DNA of 64,000 bases from Anagrus nilaparvatae (GCA_022575985.1 JAKSXM010000137.1:10372001-10436000), one strand, 5' to 3'; numbered from the stretch's first letter, positions 50,271-62,130 are shown. A program made the numbers and translations. Notes: generated by a model not told the origin, from the letters alone.

Positions 50271-50717
50271 GAATTAATCAGATATTTCTGCTAAAAAAAA
50301 GTTTTTATAAATTAAAAAAGTCTATAACTGGTATAACATATATTTCTAATTATTATCGGTCAATAATTTAGTTACTAATTGTTATATATGGATTTTATAT
50401 AATTATTAAACAGATTATTTAATAATAAAATAATATATATTTGATTAATGATATTTATACATTTAGATAAATCAAGCATTTAAAGACTTGACTTCTGACA
50501 GACTGACTCCCGAAAACCAAGAATGTATGTAAGTAGGAGAATATACAGAGAGAAAGAAATTAGAAAGTACACTCCATATAAGCGGTGATCAAATTAAAAA
50601 AATACAAATAAGTACAGAGATTCTCATACATAATATTTCCTTCTGGAAGTTAAACGCTTACAATTTTTTCCAAAAAACAATAATTAATAATAAAGATTAC
50701 TGAATAAGAATTAAATA
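50271..50717. other. AT-rich stretch next to the Gypsy fragment
   Basis: No gene. The part from about 50480 is less AT-rich and could hold the remains of a 3' LTR of the adjacent retrotransposon, but no matching second LTR is present to prove it. Confidence 0.35.
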
Positions 50718-52529
50718 TCAATTATATTGTTTTCTTGATGGATTTAGGTTTTGTCTGTTAGCTATTCGGCGTTCTCTTGTTGAACGACGTAAAACGGATT
50801 CTTCTGGTAAATTAACCATTGGCTGGTCACCTGCTTGAACTTCTTGATTAACTATTAGAGGAACATTGATAGCATCTTCTGGTAAGTTCTGCAAAGGCTG
50901 GTTTTGTGGAAGATTCGGTATGTCTCCGAAGAATCTAATTTTCTTTTTGTTATCGTTTGCTGTTATCCTCAATTTCTAATTCATGGTGAACCTTGTTATC
51001 TTTAGATACAAATAGACGTATCTGATCTATATGCTATTTGTAGCATTTACCATTATATTCGATTTCATAGTAAAGATCTCCAAGTTTTGTGACGATCTTC
51101 CTTTGAACCCATTTATCCATTCGGACATTGTCAGAAATATAATAGACAGTCTGCAAGGGTTGGAAGTTTCTGAATGTTGCCTTGAACATAGCACGTTGTT
51201 TTTGGATTATTTAAGTGTGCAAATCACTTTGTCTAAACAAGTCAAGGCGAGTACGAATGTTACGCCCTATAAATAGTTATGCTGGAGCTTGATTTGTAGT
51301 CGAGTGTGGAGCTTTTCTGTAATGTTGCAAAAAGCAATGTAGCTTACAGTTCAGATTGCTGGGAGTGCAAGATAGAGTTTGGAGTCCATTCTTGACTGTG
51401 CCAACATAACGTTCTGCCTGTCCATTTGTAGATGAATGATATGGTGTCTTAAATGTATGATACTTAACACCTGAAGCTTTAAATTCATCTGAATTAAATG
51501 TTTTCCCATTGTCTGAGACGAAGGTTATTGGCGATCCATATCTTGAGAATAGATTATCGAGTATATTAATAGTAGCAGTTGGTGTTGTTGATTTTGTGAC
51601 TGCGACTTCAGGCTATTTACTATAGGCATCTACAACTACTAAAAGCATTTGTCTCGCGACTGGTCCAGCATAATCTATGTGTATGCGTTCCCATGTAGTT
51701 CTTGGATACTCAAAATGATGAGTCAGGAATTTGAAGAGGCATGTACATTTTTAGCACATTTTTTGCAGGATATGGCAGTATCTTCGATTTAATTGTCAAT
51801 ACCAGGCCAATAGACAAAGGAATGAGCGATCCCTTTTATTTTAACAATGCCAAGGCGTGCTGCATAAAGTTCATCTAAGATTGATTTACGATATAGTTTT
51901 GGAATGACTAATCTATGCTCAAATAAAAGACACCCTGAAGATAGAGAATATTTTACTTCTGGTAACTTGTAACCGTGACGTTCTAGAAGTTGTCCAGATT
52001 CAACAGCAATTTGCTCAAACTATGCTTTCAAAAGGATTATTAGGCAGTGGCAGGTGAGAAAGATGTCTGCGTTTATGTTATTTTCTGATCTTTTGAACTG
52101 GGCATCAAAATTAAAGTTCGTCATGAAGTCTGCATAATTTGCGATTCTACATATGCATAGCGTTGAAAGTGACTTCTTTGTATGAAAAATTTGCGCTAGG
52201 GGCTTTTTATTTATGAGTGTAAAGTGTCGTGCATGCAAGTAATAGAAAAACTTTGGTATACCCAAAACACAAGCCAAAGCTTCCTTATCTATTTGTGGAT
52301 ATTTTTGTTCAGTATTAGCAAGTGTGGGGCTAGCATATGCAATAACTTTTTCAGTTCCATCGCATAATTTGTAAGATAAGACAGCTCCAATGCCAATTTT
52401 ACTTGCGTCAGTTGCTAATAGGACTAGCAGGTCTGAAGCGTATGGCATCAATACCTAAGGGGAGATTAATAAATCGCTTACCTCATTATAAGACTTGCAG
52501 ACCCATTCACACCACTTAAGCGACATTTT
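50718..52529 (-). pseudogene. Ty3/Gypsy retrotransposon pol fragment (RNase H, integrase), decayed
   Basis: Reading leftwards on the minus strand: the end of the reverse transcriptase linker; an RNase H domain (about 52451-52020; ATDASKIGIGAVLSYKL, QIDKEALACV, NADIFL); an integrase core (about 51800-51300; LVVVDAYSK-stop-PEV, ITFVSDNGKTFNSDEF, TPYHSSTNGQAERYV); the integrase C-terminal part; and a final Pro/Asn/Glu-rich tail with SVLRRSTRERRIANR ending at 50718. Stops interrupt it, for example at 51613-51615 and near 51205 and 51030, and the RNase H TDHKPL-type motif reads INKKPL. Gag, protease and most of the reverse transcriptase are missing to the right of about 52530. It is inactive. Confidence 0.85.
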
Positions 52530-53035
52530 TTTATCGTTATTACTATTAAGTACTATAATTAAGAACTATAAAATAATAAAAAAAATTATACTTTTTTAGT
52601 TCCATGTAGACGGCCTACATGGTTTATGGTCTGCAAAGTAATGAATACATTACCTCTTTTAGGAGAAAATTACATTGGATGACTAGTTCAACAGGCACTA
52701 AATAATTTGCCTCCTTAATAGTGTACATACTAGTGCAAATAAAAGAACGGCGTTTTCAGAATCACATTTCAAGAAAGCAGTAAGGCAATATCACTATAAA
52801 GATGATTGATAAAATGATTAATAAAATCACCTTTTGACTAATAACATACTTATAACTTTTTACTTATTACCGTGGATCGACTGATTGATTAATTGACTGA
52901 TTGACTGATTGTTATTATATTGATTTAATAGATAAATGAATTTATTGTAAATTTTATTACTAAATTATTAAATAATTTTCTTTTTTTAGATTTTCTGTTT
53001 CTCTTTAGAGGGCCTTTAAGGTACTGAAATTATTA
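52530..53035. other. AT-rich stretch
   Basis: No gene. A short hairpin CCATGTAG-ACGG-CCTACATGG lies near 52600-52622. Confidence 0.45.
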
Positions 53036-53410
53036 TTTTCTTTTAAATATTGCTCGTAACATTCAATATGGTCTGAAACGTGAAAATAACAGCTAATATA
53101 TTTTTGCATTTTACCTATATATTTTGATTGTCTTCATACACGGACCCTTGAGATATATAAATTTTTGGTTCAAGAATTTGTTTTTAAATATCGCTCCATA
53201 TTTTCAAAAAGTCTGAAATGCGAAAATAACTACTAATATATTTTTGATTACACGAGAGACGCTTAAGATATAGCAATTACTTGCTCAAAATTATTTTTAT
53301 AAATATGGCTCAGAATTTCCAATACAGTCTAAAATATGAAAATGACAGCTACTATTTTTTATGACCTTTGAGATATAGAAATTATTGGTTCTAAAATGTT
53401 TTTAAATATA
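53036..53410. repeat. Inverted block of the 140-bp repeat
   Basis: Units with GAAACGTGAAAATAACAGCT, ATATATTTTGAT, AAATTTTTGGTTCAA and AATATGGCT words are reverse complements of the repeat at 49640-50270. At least three diverged units can be followed. Together the two blocks flank the Gypsy fragment in opposite orientation. Confidence 0.65.
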
Positions 53411-55539
53411 TGGCTTTAAAAAATAGATATGCTGATGAACATTTTCAACCCTATATGAATATTGGTCAATGCTTGAGAAATCGTAGTGCCAATAATTTGT
53501 GTAATAAAATTATTTATCTACCTTAAAAAAAAAATAGTAATTTAGGAATGTTTTTTTGTGGATATTTTAAGAAAGTGTAATGGATTTTGTAGCTATAATT
53601 TTAATAAATAATAGAATTATTTTATTTTGAATATTTTCTTCAGAAACTTTATTACTTATACGTACACTAGCTTCCTACTATAATATTATATTTTTACAGG
53701 CTTTTTATATAATTTGGACTTACAAATCCATTATTTTTTTTATAAACCTGTAAATTTTAATCGAATAATGACATTAATTTTAAATATATTGCTGATTTTA
53801 CATATTTTGTTTTTTTTTTTTTTTATTATTATTACTATATTTATTAATTCTTACTTAGTTTCATTAAATTTATGAAAAATTTAAATATTTTAAAAAAGAA
53901 AATATTAAAATTTTTTCAATAAAACAAATTTTTCATTTTAAAATAAGCAGTCTTTTTTTGTTAACTGTAAAAAATAACGAGTATAAAAATGAAATTTTTA
54001 CATAATTTATTCTCGTTAATTTTTACAATATTTGTTTTTTAAGTACAAAAAAATGTATTAATTGTTATTACAATTATTATTTATCGTTATCAATATTATT
54101 ATTATTTTTTTTTATATAATATTATAAGTTTACATAAATAAATATTAATAATAAATACATTAAGTGTAAGTATGTATAAGATTTTAAATATAATTTTTAA
54201 TTTCATTAAAACTTTATTACACAAACAAAAAAAAATCTTTGTTTATAACATGATTACATTTTTTTTTTGTAAATTGCGAAGTAATATTTGTTTTTTTTTT
54301 CTTTATTAATTAAATATTTTTATTTTTTTAATCCTAAAAATTATGTATAATATTTATAATAGTTAATTCAAAATACTTATGAGATCACTAACCACATTTT
54401 TGTCTTGTTTTTAAGTTTCATTTAAAAAAAGAATAATATTAAATAAAAATATTTGATTTCTGAGCTAACAATTATTTGCTTTATTTTTATGAAGATTTTA
54501 ATGATTTATCTTGAACTGAATGGATTTTTGGGTTTCATAATTTGCCTTATTGGTATAAATTTTTCCTTTTTGATTGTTAACTCATTAAAACCAAAATAGT
54601 ATTTTTATTGGAAGTGAGGCTACAACCTAGTAAATTAAAGATTTTGGGCTAAAATAAAGTGAAAAAAATGAAGAAAAAATTGTCTGCCAAAAAATTTGAC
54701 CAAAATTATGGTATTTTTTAAGGTAGTTCAGATATTTGATTTTTGCAGGGCTAGAAATATTAGAAAGTAATCTTTTATGTAAAAAATATTTTCACATATC
54801 TTGAAATATCAGTAAGAAATTCAAGAAGTGACATAACTAAATTTTAGCCTCACATCAAATACAGATTCTGTAATTTTAATGAATAAATTATTGTTCTTAA
54901 ACGAAAAAATGTATACATTCTATTTTGTTCTCTAAAACTGAACAATAACGAAAAATAATATATAATTTATTTATATATAATTAAAAATTTAAAAATCACA
55001 AAACGTAGTTTCTTATATAAATAAATATAGATAATGAATTTAATTTTTTTTCATTTCAAATAAAATATTCTGTCATTTTATTTAGGTGATATCATATCAA
55101 TTAATTTTTATACACATAATATATATTATTGAATTATTTATATTTATATACATTGTGCATTTAAATGGAGGAAGCCTTTCTGTAATTAATTTGTTTAAAA
55201 ATATAATGTAAATTATTTTTTAATTGCCTCCATTTTTAATGCATAATTATTATTATTTTATATAGTTTTTTGTAGAATGTAATCCTGATTAGTTCTTCAG
55301 ATCATTACTTTTATTTGAATTTATATAGATGTTGTATTTAGTTTCAAAAAATAACTCATTGTTTTTTAGACCGAAAATTCAGCTATTAATACTGCCAAAC
55401 TCAAAATTGAGATATAAAAATATACTAAATAAAAATAAAAAAAACCTATTGTTTATAAATTTCAATTGTGTATTTGGCTAACAAGAAGAGATCGGAACAT
55501 TTGGGACACCAAATTTTAAACTTTAGTTATAGATGAGCT
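53411..55539. other. AT-rich non-coding stretch
   Basis: No gene recognised. It contains one small hairpin, described separately. Confidence 0.5.
55155..55247. repeat. Hairpin of about 90 bp
   Basis: GTGCATTTAAATGGAGGAAG faces TTGCCTCCATTTTTAATGCA. The arms are about 20 bp and imperfect. It is a small inverted repeat of unknown origin. Confidence 0.5.
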
Positions 55540-56080
55540 TATTTTGGTGAAAAAACATTCCCCATACCCTGCGTTTATTCCAACAGGTCTTTTGTGCTTA
55601 GAACAGGGCTTCATGTTATTAAATAGGGTTTTTATTTAGGGTGTCATCCAAAAAATTTTGCTGCTTAGGAACTTAACCAAATACTTTCTGGTTGCTGAAT
55701 GTGTCACCTTTCAATCTCCGTTAACCACAATTTTTTATCAGTAGTTCTCTTAAATTGTAGTCAATAAACAAAATGACCAATTTTCAAATTGATGACAAAA
55801 TTACAACTTTTAATTAAAATAGGTTTTATACAGGTCTCAAAAATTTTGTATAAATTTTTGGGATGAGAGAATTATTAATAAAAAATTGTGGGGATTGAAA
55901 GGTGTCAATTGTACAAAAAAAATGTTTGACCAACAGGAAGGTATTTGATTAAGTTCCCAGGTAGCATCATTTTTAAAAATCAGCCTAAAAATCCTATTTT
56001 ATAACATAGAGAATCACATAAAGCTCTGTTCTTAGGGTATCGGAGATGGCCTACCGTTGTAGGTGCCAAGATAATTTTTA
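55540..56080. repeat. Foldback element of about 540 bp
   Basis: The left arm contains CTTAGAACAGGGCTTCATG, AATAGGGTTTTTATTTAGG, GCTTAGGAACTTAACCAAAT and CACCTTTCAATCTCC. The right arm carries their diverged inverses (GGATTGAAAGGTGTC, ATTTGATTAAGTTCCCAG, CCTAAAAATCCTATTT, AAGCTCTGTTCTTAGG). Arms of about 200 bp, roughly 75-80% alike by eye, flank a non-coding centre. Confidence 0.65.
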
Positions 56081-56867
56081 TCATTAATACATATTGTTGT
56101 TCTGATATCTGAAAAATCCAAACTCTTAAGTATATCAGAATTACATTTTACAAAACAAGACTATTAATATTAATGCTTATATTATCATTATTATGATTAT
56201 AAAAAAAAAACTTACGAAATATATTGCACATTCGATAATAGTAAAGTACTAAATATTTTTTTGTCTTATAAGTACTTGATTATTAGTTTAATATATTTAT
56301 AGGAAATCATTATTTTTTTAAATTTTCATTCATTTTTATTATCACTTTTTTTTCTTTCTATTATTATTATTAATATTTATTAGCAAATTTACAGAATTTT
56401 TAATGAAATTTCTGTATTTAATAAATGCTTTTTTTTCAAATTATCCTGTATTTTTATGCCTTTATTTATTATATTATGCACACATAAATGCCATTTTAAG
56501 TTTTTCTACATTTTTTTTTTATTTATTGTTATTCGATGAATAAAAATCGTTAGAACCTTTATATTTATATTTTAATATATTTTTTTATAAAGAAAGTTTA
56601 ATTTTAATAATAATAAAAAAAATTAATTCGTTGCTTAAAATTTTATTATTTATTTATTAATTACTACCTAAATCAGGTTTTTGTCTTTTTAAAATCAAAA
56701 TAATAATTAAAATTTAGGTATCAAGCATTTTTTGTCAACTTAATTTGTATAATAAATGGATATTCTAAATTTTAAATTGTTAAAAAGTACAATATTTTTT
56801 TTTATAATAAAATTGAACTGTTCTTACTATAGGTAATAAAAATTTAAATTAACATTTTTAGTTTAAG
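56081..56867. other. AT-rich non-coding stretch
   Basis: No gene, RNA or organised repeat recognised. Confidence 0.5.
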
Positions 56868-57110
56868 ACCCATATCCAGAAAAATAAAAAATGGTATACA
56901 TTACAGGTAAATTGACATCTAAACTGCGATTTGAGGTACTTTATTTTTGGGGCTAGAGAATGATTGTATACTATTTTTCTACATCAAGGGCAGAAAACGT
57001 ATTTTTGCCGGAAATATGTGATTTCTGGCCATTGAATAGTTTTTCGTGGAAAAATAGCAAACATTCCAAACCAAAAAAAAATTGCCCCATATCTCAGTTT
57101 ACCTATAGGT
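56868..57110. repeat. Modular hairpin family, degenerate copy
   Basis: AGACCCATATCCAGAAAAAT, AAACTGCGATTTGAGGTACT, CATCAAGGGCAGAAAACGTA and TTGCCGGAAATATGTGATTT correspond to both hairpin modules of 32881-33083, with the module order reversed. The 76-codon frame at 56960-57190 is a by-product of the repeat. Confidence 0.55.
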
Positions 57111-57842
57111 CAATAATTTATGTGCAATTTGGACTATATTATTTATTGCTGATTTGTATCCATAAAAAATACTTTACTTTGCAAAAATAACCCAAAATTT
57201 GCGAAAACTAAATTGTCAAAAAATGCTTCATACATATTTAAAGGTACATACATAACATTTCGATGCAAGAATTTATAAAATAATTTTTTTTTTTAATTTT
57301 ACCATAATAATTACATATATATTAATTTTATATATATATATTTTTAATTTATACATTTTTTATTTTTTAATAATTTTTTTTTATAAAAATACAGACAACT
57401 TTTTTGTTTTGTTATTTATTTATTTATTTATTTTGTACTAACTAAAAAAAATAAAAAATAGAATAAATTATAAGATAAAAAATGATTTTTATCAAAAATA
57501 CTAAAAAAATAAAACTAATATAATATAAAAAAATATCTTTTATCATAGTCAAAAATAATAAAATTATTTAAAATTTTATTATAATTTTATAATTTTTTCG
57601 TTGCAACATACTTTTTTTTTTACTATTTATATTTACAAATAACATAACAAATACTTGATTATATTAACTATTAAGTGTAAAGAACATTAAAAATTTTATA
57701 CTTTCATCGAAATTTTTTTTTTTTTAGTAATATAGGTCTCACAAATAGACTCCAAATATTTTTTAAAAAACATAAAAAAAGAACAACATTTATTGTTTCT
57801 TTTTTATTAGAAAAAAATTTTATTTTTTAACTATTAGAACTT
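57111..57842. other. AT-rich stretch including the Vsx 3' untranslated region
   Basis: Low-complexity A/T. On the minus strand directly after the Vsx stop there is an AATAAA hexamer at 57824-57819, a plausible polyadenylation signal. Confidence 0.4.
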
Positions 57843-58009
57843 TTAAACTGAAGCATGTAACGTTCCAGGTTGTGGGCCTGTTGGATAAGTCGATGCTCCA
57901 GATGTTGGAACACTTGGTTGAAGACTTAATTGAAGTTGATGTTGTTGAGCTTTCGCCCTTAAACATGCGATACTTTCATTTCTAAGTTGTTCTGTATTTT
58001 GTGGTGGGT
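57843..58009 (-). CDS. Vsx: Vsx terminal exon: OAR-like motif and C-terminus
   Basis: Acceptor TTCCAACAG|, two bases completing an Asn codon, then [20 protein letters not shown] and QQHQLQL, similar to the OAR motif of paired-like homeoproteins, a Pro/Thr/Ser-rich end and stop TAA at 57845-57843. It is too short to appear as a stand-alone open frame but is fixed by phase and motif. Confidence 0.88.
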
Positions 58010-59948
58010 CTGTTGGAAAAAAAATTATTTAATTATGATAAACATAAAATTATTATTCTTGAAAATATCATGCAATGCAAATTTTTTTAGCATTATAAAT
58101 AAATCATTGAAAAATGGTAAAAATAGGTTTGTGGCTAAAAAATGGGTATATTAAAATTTTTTTTTGAACTTGATCTTCAGAATTTTGATTATTAAAGCAG
58201 AAATTTTTTTTCTCCAATATATTGCAAATGAAATAAAAAAAGTTAAATTTCAACTGATTTATCTAAATATATGTTTCTATAAACAAAAATGACGTGCATA
58301 AAATGGATTTGTTCATATAGTATATTTCTGTGTTGTCAACGTAGCTAAATTTGCTATTGTGTCCAATAAATTGAACTGTTGAAAAAATCAATTTTTTATA
58401 TTGTTTAAATCAATTATTCGTAAAAGATAAAATGATGGCTAGCATTGTGACAAGTTTTATTTAAAAATGTACACTGAAAAATAAATTAATCTTTCAAGGT
58501 AAATAAAGAGTTTCCAGGGTAAAAATACAAATCTGAAAATTATCTGGTAAAAATGAGGTTATGTTTGAATAAAAATGATTTTGCAAATTTTTGATTTTTA
58601 ACATCCATGGTTTCAGGAATTAATTTACTAATTTTATTTTCGAAGCCAAATTTTTAACCCGAATCAATGTTGAAGAATTTCAAAAAAGGCATTTTTCCCC
58701 TTAGAAATAATGAACCTTTTTTTTTTATTGTAGCATTTTTTCAATTTTTCCCTTAGAGATTAACATTAGCTTACTTCAGGAAACAATTTTATCTAATTTC
58801 AAAACATAAACTCTTAAAAAAATTTTATCTACAAATCTTTAGGAAGTAAGAACAAAATAAAAACATTGAATTTTCTAGCTGTTGCTAAAAACCAAAGTAC
58901 ATATTTTAATTCTCCATTTTTACCATTTAGTTAGCCAGGATATTACAATATAATTGAAAAAAGGGTGTTACATAAATATTTAAGTAAATATTTTATTTTT
59001 GACTTACTCGACGATGTAGAAGGACCAATTCCATCTTGACTATCTTGTCCACTTTCCGAACTAGATGGTCCACCTTGATGTCTATGATGAGGGCTATCAG
59101 CACTTCCTCCTGGTTGCTCATTCCCACTATCATCAGATTTCAAATGTTCGGCTGCTTCGATGGATTTCCGGTGCATCCCTAGGGAGCCACAGTCAATCAG
59201 TTCACGTTGATTATTTTCGTTATCTTGACTAAAGCTGCTTGTCTTAGAGGATTGAGCTGATAGAGACGGACATAAAACAGAATGTTTTTTTGTTCTATTT
59301 CTTGTGCGCTCAAAGGTAAGAGAAGGAAAGAATAGTAATTATTCCTTATATGCTTTTTTTTTTCTCAACGATTTTATAAATTGAAAATCTCATTATTTAG
59401 TTTTTCAATTTAGCGAATCGTTTATTTATAGGTATATTTACTATTCTTTTGTCTTCTCTCAGAGCAACTTAATTTACTTTCTTTCAAGTGGAATTTTATT
59501 AGTCTTACGTTAATTGTACTCGGATTTAATCTGTATCTTTTTTTTTTTTTTTTAATTATCTTTATCAGAAAATCCTCTTTAGTTAAATCCTCAAAGACAT
59601 ATGCTTTATATTTGTCAAAACAAGTAATGATATAATAAATAGTATAACAATAAACATGCTTAAATAATGTAAAATATTTAACGTAAAGCAAATAAAAAAT
59701 CCATAAAAATTATAAAGAAATAATTGTGTACATCGAAACATTGATAATAAATTTAATTATTAGCCAAAATTACCTAATAGCCAAGGTGCTACTGATTCAT
59801 TTTCTTTAGCACTTTTTAATATTGTTTCTGGTAATGGTAACGAATGTCTAACCATCGCACCATATAAACCATATTCTGCCATTATTGTACTACGACCCCA
59901 ACATTTTTCAGTTTTACGCCATTTCGCTCTTCGATTTTGAAACCAAAC
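57843..59948 (-). CDS. Vsx: Vsx/Chx10-type paired-like homeobox gene, 3' part in three exons
   Basis: Exons 59948-59774, 59178-59008 and 58009-57843 join in frame into the last 170 residues. They start with [12 protein letters not shown], the end of homeodomain helix 3, continue with the CVC domain ([46 protein letters not shown]), a Ser/Gly/His-rich linker, and an OAR-like motif [12 protein letters not shown] before the C-terminus. The CVC domain next to a paired-like homeodomain identifies the visual-system homeobox family, transcription factors of retina, optic lobe and interneuron development. The homeodomain is split between residues 46 and 47, a usual intron position. The N-terminal exons are beyond the window. 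Insects may carry one or two Vsx genes; which this is cannot be told. Confidence 0.93.
58010..59007 (-). other. Vsx: Vsx intron (last)
   Basis: 998 nt of AT-rich sequence between GTAAGT and CAACAG, with no repeat or extra exon recognised. Confidence 0.7.
59008..59178 (-). CDS. Vsx: Vsx exon: CVC end and linker
   Basis: Two bases complete the Gly of WLLG, then [20 protein letters not shown] and a Ser/Gly/His/Gln-rich linker ending STSS plus one base; donor A|GTAAGT at 59007. The acceptor used is CCCTAG|. The same frame stays open for about 60 codons further upstream into the intron (see findings). Confidence 0.93.
59774..59948 (-). CDS. Vsx: Vsx exon: homeodomain end and CVC domain
   Basis: 58 codons plus one base. 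The acceptor TTTTCAG| lies just right of 59948 and the donor G|GTAATT at 59773. Residues [11 protein letters not shown] make the DNA-contacting helix end; [20 protein letters not shown] is the CVC core. No stop or damage is seen. Confidence 0.94.
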
Positions 59949-60580
59949 CTGAAAACAATAAATAATTTTTTTTTTTAATTCGACAATTTTTTATACTAAA
60001 TAACTGAAAATATGATAAAAAATAAATATTTTATTTGATATATCATGCATAAATAATATCTCAATTTATTTGGTGAGAATAAATTGAAAAAAAAATACAC
60101 ATTATTATATACCCAATTAGGAAGATTTTTTTATCTTTACGGTTAAACGATTCAGTAAACATTTTTTATATTTTTTTGTACATTGCTCTAAATGCTCGGA
60201 CTTGTACACACGCAAATTTAATATACATTGGATTTATATTAGTTAGATACATATAAAAATTTTTTGCTAATGATCTCTGTGCAGTAAATAGACTACAGAC
60301 CACCTGAAGCGTTTGGGTCACGTGCCGTGTACTCGTTAACACTAGTTTTTTTCTGATTTTTTATGCCCACCCATAAATGCAAAAATGTAAATTAGTTTAA
60401 AAGAATATTTAGAACGTAATGAATTCTTTTTTCTTATAATTATCTATGAAAGTCGTGAGATTATAAGTAGCTGTCATGTTTAGTCATTGTATTGTTGTTC
60501 TAGTTTTTTTTTTATAAAGGCCTTTGAAACAAAGAAAAAATTCGGACAGAAATATTCGTTTGCTGTTTTTTTATCATTTA
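59949..60580. other. Vsx intron sequence with a GC-richer patch
   Basis: A patch at about 60280-60345 contains a CACGTG E-box inside GGGTCACGTGCCGTG near several TAAT words. As intron sequence of a homeobox gene it may be regulatory, but this is only a suggestion. No further homeobox exon was found from here to 64000. Confidence 0.35.
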
Positions 60581-61157
60581 CTACAATTAATATAGGAGGA
60601 GGGGTTCTTTAGTCACCAGATTTGGTCTACTATAGGTTTTTTGGGTCACTAATCATGAATTTCGGGGTCTTTCCTGTAAAAAATTCCTTTTAAATTTGCA
60701 AAAACCACCCTAAGAAAGGGTATTTATAATAATTTACTATTTAGGTGTCCCGATTTGGTTTATAGAGGTTTTTTGCGTCACTGATCTCAAATTTCGGGTC
60801 CTGTCTACAATAAATTGGTGCTTCACCCTTAAATTTGCAAAAATTATCCCTTAAAGGGGCACTTTTTATGAATGAATAACATTAATTTAATAAAAAATGC
60901 CCCTTTTAGAAATAATTTTTGCAAATTTAAGGTTAAATTCCAATTTTTAATAAACCGAAACCTGAAATTTGGACACTCTAAATGCAAATACATATAAAAT
61001 ACCACTTTTTACGGCAGTTTTTCAGATTTAAAGGTGGAGCGCCAACTTCTCACAGACAAAATCGTAAAATTCGTGATTGGCGATCCAATAAACCTATACT
61101 AAACCAAATCTGATGACGTCCAGTAACTACACACCTTAAATCGTATATCAATTGAAG
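60581..61157. mobile_element. CTCC/CTAC-ended inverted-repeat element flanked by TA, copy 3, in a Vsx intron
   Basis: TA flanks both ends (60579-60580 and 61158-61159). Left CTACAATTAATATAGG faces right CGTATATCAATTGAAG. Inward, CCAGATTTGGTCTACTATAG pairs with CTATACTAAACCAAATCTG, the same sub-terminal block as in copy 1. Inside are repeated CACCC/GGGTG words around ATTTGCAAAAA. It lies upstream of the homeodomain-end exon on the minus strand, so inside the intron that splits the homeobox. Confidence 0.75.
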
Positions 61158-62021
61158 TAATTAGGGTTAGGATTTAAAGATTCTGAAACTTAGAAATTTA
61201 ATAAAATTCATTTTTGAGATCTACTAGAACAATAACAGTCTTTTATTTATTCAAGATATTATGTTAATTATGTAGTAGTGTAGACCTGGGCCCCTATTTC
61301 ATAGTTACTTTTTTTGCTAATAGGTCCATAAAATTTACCAACGGGCATGAATGTTTCTAAGGTCATAATATTAGCATGAAATAAAATTTTATCGAAAACC
61401 TTTTGCCCACAATAGAAATTTCGAGGTTATATTTTGCGAACTTTTAAAAATATATAAATATAAATTGAAAACTTAAAAAATATCAAAACTAAATATCTTT
61501 ATTTCACATTATTTTTAGCATAATATATCCAAAAATAATCCGCTAAGTGTACACTGGGAATTTCCAATTTCCAATTTCCAAAAGCGATTATTGTTAAAAA
61601 AAAATTAGTATTGTCTGACTAAAATTATTTCATTACTACTTAAAATACATAATAAACTAAATAAATGAATAATTTACTGTTAATAAAATTATCAAGTTAA
61701 AATTTTCAATTGAAAAATAATAATAATAGTAGTAATAATAACAATTTTCCATTAAAATGTTCATTAGCAACAATTGTAACATTAGTTATTGTTCAATTTC
61801 TATCTATACACGCAGTACTATATTCATTACTCTTTCAAACATTCGATTCCCTATTATTTTCCATTACGATAAAAGCACAAAAGTTGTTGCAAAAAAAAAA
61901 AATAAAATAAAATGTACATACATGTTATATAGAAAATGGCACATGAACGTGACTATCGACAAAAAGTTATTTAAACGTCGTTTACTTGGAAAAGTTACAT
62001 ATACATATATATATATATCTA
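61158..62021. other. AT-rich non-coding stretch (probable Vsx intron)
   Basis: No exon recognised. Includes a short direct repeat of AATTTCC words near 61557-61580. The open frames at 61710-62044 are low-complexity. Confidence 0.45.
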
Positions 62022-62130
62022 CACTGTTAATAATCATGCATTGACTTTTACTATCCGAATAGTAAAATTCAGTCTATAAATTTTACAATCCAGGGTAGTA
62101 AAAGTCAGTATTAAATTATTGAGAGTGTAT
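62022..62130. mobile_element. Small MITE, about 109 bp
   Basis: The left end ACACTGTTAATAAT...TTGACTTTTACTATCC and the reverse complement of the right end ACACTCTCAATAATTTAA...CTGACTTTTACTACCC match imperfectly over about 38 bp. An inner pair AGTAAAATTC/TTTTACAATCC continues the symmetry. No coding capacity. Confidence 0.6.

Noticed and set aside
51031..51276. 81-codon plus-strand frame
   Set aside because: Antisense shadow of the decayed Gypsy integrase C-terminal region.
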